Source: Candidatus Angelobacter sp. Gp1-AA117
Lineage (GTDB): Bacteria; Acidobacteriota; Terriglobia; Terriglobales; Acidobacteriaceae
NCBI GenBank assembly: GCA_003223515.1
Contig: QHVI01000034.1
Location: 1-48,624, forward strand
Length of the DNA: 48,624 nucleotides
Direction of reading: 5' to 3'
Numbering within the stretch: the first letter of the stretch is position 1; each line of letters starts with the position of its first letter. Made by a program: the position numbers and the translations under genes. Positions 34,379 through 41,044 of this stretch are shown one piece after another. The notes under the pieces were generated by a model. It worked only from the letters and a program-made list of their open reading frames with translations, did no database searches and had not been told where the DNA came from.

Positions 34379-35080
34379 CTATTCAGATGTAACCGTAATG
34401 TCCCGGTGCGCAAAGATAACTGCCGCCAACGCCAGGAACACGATCACCTGAACTGCTGCTGCCGCGCCAATGCGCCATAGCCCTGTTCCCGGCGGCTGGA
34501 AGGTGTAATCCGATGCCACGTGCGTAATTGCCGACACCGGAAACAGGAGAGAGGAGGGATAAACTCCTCTGAGTTCAAGCGCGAGTGGAAGAAACAGAAT
34601 GATGATTGCAGCCGGCAGAGCCACAAACGGATGCAGGAAGACTGAGGAAAACAACGATACTGCGGCGCAGGCGGCACAGCCCAGGAATAGCACCAGCATG
34701 TAGGCGCCGAGACCGGCAGTGGGAAGCGAAGCCTGGCGGGCCAGCCACCAGGTTGCCAGCGTCACGGCCAGGCAAAACGCTCCTACGATGAGCAGCGCTC
34801 CCAAAAGCAATCCCGCCAGGTACTGCCAGCGATGAATTCCCTTGGAAAGAACGGCCAAGATGCGGCGTGATTTACGCTCATTCTGAATGACCGGAATGGT
34901 AAGCATCGTAGCCAGGAAGATGGCATAAAAAGACAACTGCCGGATGAAAAACAGCACCTCCGCGCGCTGCTCATGCAGGCCGATAAAGCCAAGCATGGCC
35001 ACAACATAAACCAGCATGATGGTGAGCACGGTCCACTGGCTGCGCACGAAATTTGCGGCAAGAAGAAGGATCGGTCTCAT
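34379..35080 (-). CDS. ABC transporter permease (ABC-2 type)
   Basis: This 233-residue membrane protein has about six hydrophobic segments (TVLTIMLVYVVAMLGFIGLHEQ; FYAIFLATMLTIPVIQ; YLAGLLLGALLIVGAFCLAVTLATWW; MLVLFLGCAACAAVSLFSSVFL; LPAAIIILFLPLALEL; VQVIVFLALAAVIFAH). The RNERKSRRILAVLSKGIHRWQYLAGL-like cytoplasmic loop (QNERKSRRILAVL) is typical of ABC-2 exporter permeases. It overlaps the ATPase gene by 4 nt, so the pair forms one exporter. The substrate cannot be inferred; it might export a lipid, drug or peptide. Confidence 0.85.
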   Translation of the reverse strand: MRPILLLAANFVRSQWTVLTIMLVYVVAMLGFIGLHEQRAEVLFFIRQLSFYAIFLATMLTIPVIQNERKSRRILAVLSKGIHRWQYLAGLLLGALLIVGAFCLAVTLATWWLARQASLPTAGLGAYMLVLFLGCAACAAVSLFSSVFLHPFVALPAAIIILFLPLALELRGVYPSSLLFPVSAITHVASDYTFQPPGTGLWRIGAAAAVQVIVFLALAAVIFAHRDITVTSE

Positions 35081-36003
35081 TGCCGGCGCTTCTCCGTATG
35101 CGGGCCGCCGTTCTTGTGGGCCAGTTCGACAAACAGGTCTTCAAGAGTGCGCCGGATGGGGTTCACGGCAATCACCTCACCCCCAGCCAGCCAGATTTTC
35201 TCAATTGCCTGGCGCTGGCCCAGCGCGGGAACGGTGATCTTGATGAAGCCATTCTGCCGTGTGCCTTCAAACAGGAGTTCATCGATACCCCGGGCGGTAA
35301 TCACAAAGCGGTTCTGGGCCTCCAGCAATTCAGAGACGGTACCTACGCGGGCCACACGTCCTTTGATCACAATGGCCATGCGGTCGCAGATTTGTTCCAC
35401 CTCAGAAAGCAGATGAGAACTCAGAAAGACGGTTTTCCCGGCATTGCGGGCCTTCAACAAGATCTCCCGCACGGTGATACGGCCCAGCGGATCAAGGGCT
35501 GATGTTGGCTCATCCAGGATGAGAAGTTCAGGATCGTTGACCAGCGCCTGCGCCAGTCCTACACGTTGCAGCATGCCCCGCGAAAATTTTGAGGCATTGC
35601 GCCCGGCCACCTCAGAGAGTTCAAGCTCTTTCAAGAGTTCGGCGGTACACGAGCGAAGCTGCGGGCCATGCATGCCATTCAATGCCCCATAAAAGCGCAC
35701 CAGCCTGCCCGCCGGACGGTGATAGAAGGCCACATTCTCCGCCAGAAAACCCACGCGGCGGCGGGTGGCCGCGTGGCCGAAGGGACGCCCCAGCATGAGG
35801 CCGCGCCCGCTGCTGGGAAACATAAAGCCCAGCGCAATGTGGATGGCCGTAGTCTTCCCTGCTCCATTCGGCCCGAGGAAGCCGAAGATCTCGCCTTGCT
35901 CCACGCGCAGCGAAAATCCGTCCAGCGCCTTCACGGACTCGTTATGAAAAAAGCTGCGGTATTGCTTGGTGATGTTGTCGAATTCGAGCGCGGGGGACGT
36001 CAT
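35077..36003 (-). CDS. ABC transporter ATP-binding protein
   Basis: This 308-residue ATPase belongs to the CcmA/NodI-like exporter group. Walker A is GPNGAGKTT (about 44-52), the signature is FSRGMLQRVGLAQAL, Walker B is LLILDEPTSALDP and the switch His is in VFLSSHLLSEVEQ. The roughly 90-residue C-terminal extension ending RRTLEDLFVELAHK is the usual regulatory tail (DLFVELA..). It lies upstream of and overlaps its permease gene. Heptamer repeats (TAGCTGC type) begin at its start codon on the upstream side. Confidence 0.92.
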   Translation of the reverse strand: MTSPALEFDNITKQYRSFFHNESVKALDGFSLRVEQGEIFGFLGPNGAGKTTAIHIALGFMFPSSGRGLMLGRPFGHAATRRRVGFLAENVAFYHRPAGRLVRFYGALNGMHGPQLRSCTAELLKELELSEVAGRNASKFSRGMLQRVGLAQALVNDPELLILDEPTSALDPLGRITVREILLKARNAGKTVFLSSHLLSEVEQICDRMAIVIKGRVARVGTVSELLEAQNRFVITARGIDELLFEGTRQNGFIKITVPALGQRQAIEKIWLAGGEVIAVNPIRRTLEDLFVELAHKNGGPHTEKRRQ

Positions 36004-36040
36004 TAGCTGCTAGCTACTAGCTCCTGGCTGCTAGCTAAAA
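36004..36040. repeat. Heptanucleotide array (TAGCTGC type)
   Basis: TAGCTGC, TAGCTAC, TAGCTCC, TGGCTGC and TAGCTAA are five exact 7-nt steps. They start one base after the ABC ATPase start codon (on the opposite strand). No facing arm is visible here. Confidence 0.75.
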
Positions 36041-36144
36041 CCTTAACATGTTCGCGAATTCGCCTGGCCTTAATGAATCAGAAACAGAAGGTCCCTCCGA
36101 CTCTCCACTTCCTGGAGAGCCATCGAGACGACGAGCTTACAAGA

Positions 36145-36178
36145 TAATCAGCGTCATCAGCGTTGATCAGCGGCAAAA
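36145..36178. repeat. Dispersed ATCAGCG-type repeat
   Basis: ATAATCAGCGTCATCAGCG followed by TTGATCAGCGGC is almost the same as 8203-8240. It lies directly beyond the atpE terminator. Confidence 0.55.
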
Positions 36179-36183
36179 ACAAG

Positions 36184-36210
36184 AAAGCCCAGCCTCGCGA
36201 CTGGGCTTTT
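36184..36210 (-). terminator. Rho-independent terminator of the atp operon
   Basis: AAAGCCCAG and CTGGGCTTT form a perfect 9-bp stem around an 8-nt loop. On the minus strand the stem is followed by CTTGTTTTTG. It sits 18 nt past the atpE stop and is a textbook terminator. Confidence 0.85.
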
Positions 36211-36227
36211 GCACAACTTGAACCGGG

Positions 36228-36533
36228 TTAGCCGACTTTCATGAAGATGATCACCAGGGTGTAGAGTGCCAGTGACTCGATCAGCGCCAGACCGAGAATC
36301 AGCACGAACTGAATTCCCGGACGCGCTCCAGGGTTACGGGCCATGGCTTCGGCAGCCGAAGCAGTAGCTCTTCCCTGTCCAAGACCGCACAGACCCGACG
36401 CGATTCCCATACCGATTCCGGCAGCAATGGGAATGCCCCAGTTGCCGCCAGCGGTGCCGCCCTGTGCGTACACCGGCATGGCCAGCAGCATGAAGGCCAT
36501 GACCATGAAGACGTACATCATTGTTTTACGCAT
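36228..36533 (-). CDS. atpE: ATP synthase Fo subunit c
   Basis: Subunit c forms the rotor ring. The frame is open far upstream, but AGGAGAGAAACA precedes the ATG at 36533, giving 101 residues. This is longer than the usual 75-90 because of an N-terminal hydrophobic, signal-like extension (VFMVMAFMLLAMPVYAQGG) that may be cleaved. Helix 1 contains GLGQGRATASAAEAMARNPGA, with the polar-loop R-N-P. Helix 2 has LALIESLALYTLVIIF, with ion-binding Glu86. Gln53, Glu86-Ser87 and Tyr91 occupy the places of the Na+ ligands known from Ilyobacter, although Thr67 of that protein is Leu here; ion specificity is open. It is the last gene of the atp cluster, before a terminator. Confidence 0.94.
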   Translation of the reverse strand: MRKTMMYVFMVMAFMLLAMPVYAQGGTAGGNWGIPIAAGIGMGIASGLCGLGQGRATASAAEAMARNPGARPGIQFVLILGLALIESLALYTLVIIFMKVG

Positions 36534-36795
36534 TGTTTCTCTCCTATGAATATCGCTTCCAGTGGGTGGTTGACGTCCGCTTTGGGAAGCGGAGCCCTCA
36601 CGCTGGTCGCTTTTTGTGTGAATTCCGAGTGCAGCGAGGAATCCCCTGTAACCGGATTCCTTTTGGGGAGCACGAAATGGCGCAGTGCTCCTGATATTTC
36701 GATTCCCAATTGTGTAACTTGGGTTCAAGCTTTCAACCCTGACATCTTCCGGCTATAGCGATCCCTCGCTACGCTTCGGGATGTAATAAAAGCGA
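36534..36795. other. Leader between atpB and atpE
   Basis: These 262 nt precede atpE on the minus strand. They contain a short inverted repeat around 36641-36662 (GGAATCC..GGATTCC) and the ribosome site AGGAGAG at 36539-36545. No coding potential is evident. The long spacer suggests independent control of subunit c dosage (inference). Confidence 0.4.
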
Positions 36796-37536
36796 TTAGT
36801 GCTCATGCGCCACGGCTCCGGCCAGGTAAATCGTGGTCAGCAGCGTAAAGATATAGGCCTGAAGCAGCGAGACGCCAAAATGCAACAGCAGGAAGATGAC
36901 CGGAATGCCCAGCGGTATCAGCGAAAAGAAGACCAGCGTGACCAGGTCACCAGCGAACATATTGGCAAAAAGACGGACGGTGAGCGACATCACGCGCGCC
37001 AGATGGCTGATGATTTCCAGGGGAATCATCAGCGGTGCGAGCCACCACACCGGTCCCATGAAATGCTTTGCATAACCGACCGGCCCCTGCTCCCGGATGC
37101 CATGGAAGTTGTAATAGACGAAGGCCACCACGGCGCATCCCAGCGGCACGTACACTACAGCCGTGGGCGACTCGAATCCCGGTATCAGTCCCAGCAAATT
37201 GCTGAACAGAATGAACAGAAATACGGCAGAAAGAAACGGGATGAAGCGGCGCCCGTGATGCCCGATGACCTCATCAACCTGGCCGCCGATAAACTCGTTG
37301 AACAACTCGGCGAGGTGCTGCATGCCTCCGGGCTTTGCCACGGAAAGGCGGGCACGCACGATAAGGAAATACAGGATCAGCAGAATGACCACCAGTATTT
37401 CCATGGCCACAGCATTGCTGATAGGCGCCTGAGGGTGGGCCGGATGAAGGGCAGGAGGCAATGACTGCAGCAAAGAGTTTACCGGCCCGCCGATGGTCCG
37501 GTTCAGAAGCGCAGTAAACCACAGTTGTTCTGGCAT
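36796..37536 (-). CDS. atpB: ATP synthase Fo subunit a
   Basis: Subunit a is the stator channel through which ions reach the c-ring. It is 246 residues with five to six membrane helices. The essential arginine is R188 in MSLTVRLFANMFAGDLV. Other family marks are NEFIGGQVDEVIGHHGRRFIPFLSAVFLFILFSNLLGLIPG (landmarks FIGGQVDEVIG and NLLGLIPGF) and the C-terminal LLQAYIFTLLTTIYLAGA. The extended N-terminus (SLLQSLPPALHPAHPQAPISNAV) fits the periplasmic side. It is encoded between atpI and atpE. Confidence 0.95.
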   Translation of the reverse strand: MPEQLWFTALLNRTIGGPVNSLLQSLPPALHPAHPQAPISNAVAMEILVVILLILYFLIVRARLSVAKPGGMQHLAELFNEFIGGQVDEVIGHHGRRFIPFLSAVFLFILFSNLLGLIPGFESPTAVVYVPLGCAVVAFVYYNFHGIREQGPVGYAKHFMGPVWWLAPLMIPLEIISHLARVMSLTVRLFANMFAGDLVTLVFFSLIPLGIPVIFLLLHFGVSLLQAYIFTLLTTIYLAGAVAHEH

Positions 37537-37559
37537 CCGTTTGATTTATTCCTGAAAAA

Positions 37560-37991
37560 TTAGAATCCGCGCCGGAGCGCCCCGTAGGTTTCATAGACAG
37601 CTTCAATCAGGATGGCGCCCACAGGTAAAAACAGGCCCGCAAAGAGGCCGTAGACACTCGCGGCAGAACTTTTGAATATACCATACGCGCCAGCAGCGAT
37701 CAAAAAGTAGCGCAGCAGGAATCCCATGACGACGCCGGTTGCCGATTGCTTGCGTCCGGTGCTGGTCACCCGGTCGGCCAGAAAGGAGACGCTCCGTTTC
37801 AGCCAGTAGAAATTGAAGACCGCGATCAGGCAGCCGGCGATGAAACCAAAAGCTACATGGCGGTTGAATCTCACCCACAGCAAGGGAGTAATCACAAAAG
37901 GCAGGATGATCATAAGGCGGACAATGCGCTGATAGGCATTGGCATAAAACGCCTCTGCTTCCGGGGAAGGGACAATTTCAGGGGTGCTCAA
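37560..37991 (-). CDS. atpI: ATP synthase subunit I (AtpI-like)
   Basis: This 143-residue membrane protein has four hydrophobic segments (LMIILPFVITPLLWV; VAFGFIAGCLIAVFNFYWL; GFLLRYFLIAAGAYGIF; VYGLFAGLFLPVGAILIEAVYE). The GxxxGxxNFYWLKRSV and LRYFLIAAGAY patterns match the ATP_synt_I family, which aids assembly of the c-ring. It overlaps the upstream small gene by 4 nt and precedes atpB. Confidence 0.82.
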   Translation of the reverse strand: MSTPEIVPSPEAEAFYANAYQRIVRLMIILPFVITPLLWVRFNRHVAFGFIAGCLIAVFNFYWLKRSVSFLADRVTSTGRKQSATGVVMGFLLRYFLIAAGAYGIFKSSAASVYGLFAGLFLPVGAILIEAVYETYGALRRGF

Positions 37992-38221
37992 TCCTTGCTC
38001 CCTGAAGACATGCCGATGCGCACCAGTTGGACGAAACCGGCGGCAATGCCCAGGAGAAGACCCACCAGGGAGAGCCAGTGCGTGTGCAACCAGCGATCCA
38101 GGGCAGCACCCAGGATCCAGCCAATGAATACCGCCGCAGGCAGCATGATGCCCAGTTGGATATACTTCTCCGCGCCCACCCAGTCTTTTTTGTGGTTGTG
38201 ATCGTTGTTATCGTCAGACAT
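37988..38221 (-). CDS. AtpZ/AtpI-family small membrane protein
   Basis: This is 77 residues from the ATG at 38221; an ATG three codons earlier (38230) is equally possible. The longer open frame runs through repeats and is rejected. An acidic/His-rich start (SDDNNDHNHKKDW) is followed by two helices: YIQLGIMLPAAVFIGWILGAALDRWL and LSLVGLLLGIAAGFVQLVRIG. That is the plan of the AtpZ family (ATPase gene 1), which is found at the head of atp operons and linked to Mg2+/Ca2+ or assembly roles. The first gene of the cluster here, it is preceded by heptamer repeats rather than a clear promoter. Confidence 0.8.
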   Translation of the reverse strand: MSDDNNDHNHKKDWVGAEKYIQLGIMLPAAVFIGWILGAALDRWLHTHWLSLVGLLLGIAAGFVQLVRIGMSSGSKD

Positions 38222-38241
38222 TAAGATCATTGTAAAACTTA

Positions 38242-38278
38242 ATTGGTAAATGGGTAATTTGGTAAATGAGTAAATGAA
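38242..38278 (+). repeat. Heptanucleotide array, left arm of the RiPP cassette
   Basis: TGGTAAATGGGTAATTTGG and GTAAATGAGTAAATG are of the same type as 16294. It lies between the divergent atpZ-like gene and the RiPP precursor and faces the arrays at 38551-38628. Confidence 0.75.
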
Positions 38279-38347
38279 AAGCGGCAGTGTCTCGGGTTTC
38301 TCGATGTACAATCTCCGCGAATCGAGTCGAAGAAGGGAGCAACACTC

Positions 38348-38491
38348 ATGAAGGATCAACCAGCCAAGCTTGTGCTTCATCAGGAGACTTTGCGAAATCT
38401 AGCGAAGAGTTCATCATTTTCAGATCCAGTGAGTCCTCTTTGCGGTCCGACTTATTGGGACACCTGCGATTGCGACACCACCAGCCAATGA
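38348..38491 (+). CDS. RiPP precursor peptide, class I lanthipeptide-like leader
   Basis: This is a 47-residue gene too short for routine calling. GAAGGGAG at 38331-38338 is an excellent ribosome site 9-10 nt before the ATG, and TACAAT at 38307-38312 could be its -10 box. The peptide starts MKDQPA and continues KLVLHQETLRNLA. The K-L-x-L-x-x-E-T-L-R-x-L pattern is the leader type seen in Bacteroidota and Acidobacteriota class I lanthipeptide precursors, where the modifying dehydratase binds. The C-terminal core SPLCGPTYWDTCDCDTTSQ has three cysteines and many Ser/Thr, the raw material for thioether rings. No lanB, lanC or transporter-protease gene is near, so it would be an orphan substrate served in trans. 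Heptamer arrays bracket it. The family assignment is pattern-based. Confidence 0.78.
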   Translation: MKDQPAKLVLHQETLRNLAKSSSFSDPVSPLCGPTYWDTCDCDTTSQ

Positions 38492-38550
38492 TAACGTCCG
38501 TTGGGGAATGGATTTGGTCCCGACCTGCACGTTCGCATGGACCAAATTGG

Positions 38551-38628
38551 AATCGGTAAATTGGGTGAATGGGTAACCGCTGTTGAATTTCATTTACCCA
38601 CTTACCAATTTACCCACTTACCCATTCG
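38551..38628. repeat. Paired heptanucleotide arrays, right arm of the RiPP cassette
   Basis: A forward array at 38551-38577 (CGGTAAATTGGGTGAATGGG) is followed after 10 nt by an inverted array at 38588-38628 (TTTACCCACTTACCAATTTA and CCCACTTACCCATTC). They form a hairpin with each other, and the second also pairs with the array at 38242. The rest of the gap 38492-38689 holds no gene. Confidence 0.75.
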
Positions 38629-38689
38629 GCAGCGCTTCTTTGAGTGGATTCCAGCAATTCCTGCGAATCAATCGTGATAGCATAAATCT

Positions 38690-38760
38690 GGCGATGGAGT
38701 TCGCCTTTAACCGCCGCTCACGGCTGATAACTCCTACCAAATCCCGCTCAAGGTAGGAGT
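38690..38760 (+). promoter_or_regulatory. Fluoride riboswitch (crcB motif) with ribosome-site sequestration
   Basis: The aptamer consensus is present almost letter for letter: GGCGATGGAGTTCGCC, TTTAACCGCC, then GGCTGATAACTCCTACC (38690-38738). Immediately downstream GGTAGGAGT (38752-38760) holds the crcB ribosome site and is perfectly complementary over 9 nt to ACTCCTACC (38730-38738), part of the aptamer's 3' side. Fluoride binding would keep ACTCCTACC in the aptamer and free the ribosome site, so control is at translation initiation (inference from the pairing). Confidence 0.95.
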
Positions 38761-38763
38761 CCA

Positions 38764-39138
38764 ATGGCATACAACATTCTGCTCGTCTCTATCGGTGCGA
38801 TTCTGGGGGCGCTGGCGCGTTTCTCCGTCACCAACCTGTCTTCAAGACTTTCCCATCACCATGGCTTCCCGTATGGAACGTTGGCGGTTAATGTTGCCGG
38901 TTCCTTTATCGTGGGCTATGTGCTGACCTGGACAGCCAATCACACTCAGGATCACTGGCGGCTGCTGGCGGCTACCGGTTTCTGTGGGGCCTTTACTACC
39001 TTTTCGGCCTTCGCCTTTGAAACCCTGGCGTACTGGCATGAAGGGCGAATAGGCGCGTTCTTCCTCAATCTCGGATTAAACAATGCCCTATGCCTGCTGG
39101 CGGTAGGGTTGGGCATTTGGGCACACAACCAGAGATAG
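38764..39138 (+). CDS. crcB: Fluoride channel CrcB/Fluc
   Basis: This 124-residue membrane protein has four helices. Fluc dimers form a selective F- channel that lets the toxic ion leave the cytoplasm. Family motifs are GAILGALARFSV, the GTLAVNVAGSFIVGYVL helix with the central Asn, GFCGAFTTFSAFAFE (the TTFS(T)F-E phenylalanine-box region) and NLGLNNALCLLAVGLGIW. The start codon follows the riboswitch-controlled GGTAGGAGT by 3 nt. It stands alone as a single-gene unit. Confidence 0.96.
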   Translation: MAYNILLVSIGAILGALARFSVTNLSSRLSHHHGFPYGTLAVNVAGSFIVGYVLTWTANHTQDHWRLLAATGFCGAFTTFSAFAFETLAYWHEGRIGAFFLNLGLNNALCLLAVGLGIWAHNQR

Positions 39139-39275
39139 CAAAGATTTCATGCTGCTTTTGTACCCTGTGCGGGTTCAGCTTGGGCGGCACCCACGAGAAT
39201 CTTTCAGGTTAAAGTCTTCCATGCGATGGCCCTGCTTTCGTGTCCCGGGCGGCCTCTGCTTCCTTTTCCCTTGGC

Positions 39276-39281
39276 TATAAT
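39276..39281 (+). promoter_or_regulatory. Candidate -10 box of the ygfZ-ribF operon
   Basis: A perfect TATAAT at 39276-39281 lies 14 nt before the ygfZ ATG, which would give a very short or nearly absent leader. No good -35 is visible. The 157-nt gap after crcB holds nothing else recognisable. Confidence 0.35.
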
Positions 39282-39295
39282 CAAATACTTAGGTT

Positions 39296-40396
39296 ATGAC
39301 AACGGCTCTTCAGCAGCGGCTAACATCCGGCAATGTGCGCATCGGTTCCTATAGCGGTGCGGATACCGTGCTGGCCTTCGCTGATCCGGCGCACGAGTTG
39401 CAGGCTCTGAACAGCGGCTGTGGCGTTTTTGATCTCAACTGGCGGGCAAAGATCATTGTGACCGGCGAAGACCGGGTGCGCTGGTTGAACGGCATGGTGA
39501 CCAATAATGTCCGCGATCTGCCGCTGAATCACGGTAACTATAATTTTCTGCTCAACCCGCAGGGCCGCATCCTCGCTGATATGTACATCTACAATCGGGG
39601 TGAATACCTGCTGCTCGATACGGACCGCTCGCAGCTTGAAACTGTGATGAAGACGCTGGATCATTTCATCATCATGGATGACGTGGAGCTTGCCGACTCC
39701 AGCGAGACGCTGGGCGCTATCGGAATCTGCGGGCCGAAGGCAGCGGACACGTTGCACGAATTGTCTTCCTTGCACAAAGATGCTTCTGCGCAGCCGGGGG
39801 CGGCTGCGATCCATATGCTTCATTTTGAGGAACACGGGCCGCTGGAAGTGCGCGATCTGGTCATTAATAACATCGGCATCAGTGTTGTGCGCGGGCCCCA
39901 GCAAAAGCCCGGCTGGCATGAAATCTGGGCCGCCAGTGCCAATCTTGAGCCGCTATGGGAGATGATTGAAAAAGCCGGAGCGCAACCGGTCGGCGCGGAA
40001 GCTCTGGAAAGCTGGCGCATCCTGCGGGGAATCCCCAGGTATGGCCAGGACATCCGTGAACGTGACCTGCCGCAGGAGACCGAGCAGCACCAGGCTCTGA
40101 ACTTTTTGAAGGGATGCTATATCGGCCAGGAGATTGTGGAGCGCATCCGTTCGCGCGGACAGGTGCATCGCAAATTCACCGGCTTTGAGTTCAAGGAATC
40201 TCTGCCGCAGCCGGGCAAGATTGAAGAAGGCGGCAAAGTAGTGGCGGAGATTACCAGCACGGCCCGGATACCATCTGCCGCAGGTGAAAAGAAAATTGGG
40301 TTAGGCTATGTGCGCCGCGAAAGCGCGCCTCCGGGTTCGCAGATTCAATTGAATGGAACATCAGCAACCGTATTAGATCCACCGTTTGCATTTTGA
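39296..40396 (+). CDS. ygfZ: YgfZ/GcvT-domain folate-binding protein
   Basis: This is 366 residues. YgfZ proteins bind folate and support iron-sulfur enzymes such as MiaB and complex I/succinate dehydrogenase assembly. The diagnostic K-G-C-Y-x-G-Q-E motif is present as KGCYIGQEIVERI at about residue 271; its cysteine is essential in the family. The GcvT-like N-terminal part has VFDLNWRAKIIVTGEDRVRWLNGMVTNNV (landmark WLNGMVTNNV), and FLLNPQGRILADMYIYN follows. It heads a compact operon with DUF1844, an MBL hydrolase and ribF. In a segment rich in Fe-S respiratory enzymes, a maintenance role is plausible (inference). Confidence 0.92.
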   Translation: MTTALQQRLTSGNVRIGSYSGADTVLAFADPAHELQALNSGCGVFDLNWRAKIIVTGEDRVRWLNGMVTNNVRDLPLNHGNYNFLLNPQGRILADMYIYNRGEYLLLDTDRSQLETVMKTLDHFIIMDDVELADSSETLGAIGICGPKAADTLHELSSLHKDASAQPGAAAIHMLHFEEHGPLEVRDLVINNIGISVVRGPQQKPGWHEIWAASANLEPLWEMIEKAGAQPVGAEALESWRILRGIPRYGQDIRERDLPQETEQHQALNFLKGCYIGQEIVERIRSRGQVHRKFTGFEFKESLPQPGKIEEGGKVVAEITSTARIPSAAGEKKIGLGYVRRESAPPGSQIQLNGTSATVLDPPFAF

Positions 40397-40411
40397 TCAG
40401 AACGAGGGAAT

Positions 40412-41044
40412 ATGGCTGAAAAAAAACAGGACTTTGTTGTCAGCGACCGCCGCAGGTTTGGCTCTGAAGGCGAGTTGCGCAGCGATGCTTCAACCGTAGA
40501 TGCTTCAACCGTAGAAGAAGAAAAACCGGCAACGCCACCGCCGCCTGCCCCACCGCCACCTGCCCAGCAGACGCTGGCTCCGCCGCAGCCGCCCCAGGCT
40601 CCGGAACAGGAATCAGAAGAGCTGCCGGCCCCGCCTACGGCGGCCGAGCAGGCCCAGCAGAACGAAGACTACACAGGCGCAGGCAAGAAGCTGCAGGAGA
40701 TATTCGCGGCTCGCGGCGCACAGGGCGCACCGCCGGATATGACCTTCGAGCGGGTCATCGAATCGTTCTACATGAGCGCCCTGATTCAACTGGGTGCGAT
40801 CCGCGCGGAAGGCGAGCCGCCCAGCGTGGACTTGATCGGCGCGAAGCAGACCATCGATTCCATCAACATCCTTCAGGAGAAGACCAAGGGCAATCTTACC
40901 GACCGCGAGCAGACGCTGCTCCAGAATGTTCTGTTTGAGTTGCGCATGGCCTGGATCGAGATCACCAACGCCATCGCCAGCGGTCCGCCGCCGGGCACCG
41001 GTCCTGGTGGACACCCAGGACCGGTTGGCGGAATCAAAAAATGA
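40412..41044 (+). CDS. DUF1844 domain protein with Pro-rich linker
   Basis: This is 210 residues. A short basic start (AEKKQDFVVSDRRRFGSEGEL) is followed by about 90 residues of Pro/Ala/Gln/Glu-rich, probably disordered sequence. The C-terminal DUF1844 domain has FERVIESFYMSALIQLG, AKQTIDSINILQEKTKGNL and LQNVLFELRMAWIEITN. The tail is Gly/Pro-rich. DUF1844 proteins are common in Acidobacteria, Deltaproteobacteria and Planctomycetes and have no established function. It overlaps the next gene by 4 nt. Confidence 0.88.
   Translation: MAEKKQDFVVSDRRRFGSEGELRSDASTVDASTVEEEKPATPPPPAPPPPAQQTLAPPQPPQAPEQESEELPAPPTAAEQAQQNEDYTGAGKKLQEIFAARGAQGAPPDMTFERVIESFYMSALIQLGAIRAEGEPPSVDLIGAKQTIDSINILQEKTKGNLTDREQTLLQNVLFELRMAWIEITNAIASGPPPGTGPGGHPGPVGGIKK

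Noticed and set aside
34189-34413. 74-residue minus-strand frame downstream of nuoN
   Set aside because: It is composed of a dispersed repeat with an inverted copy at 43081. No ribosome site.
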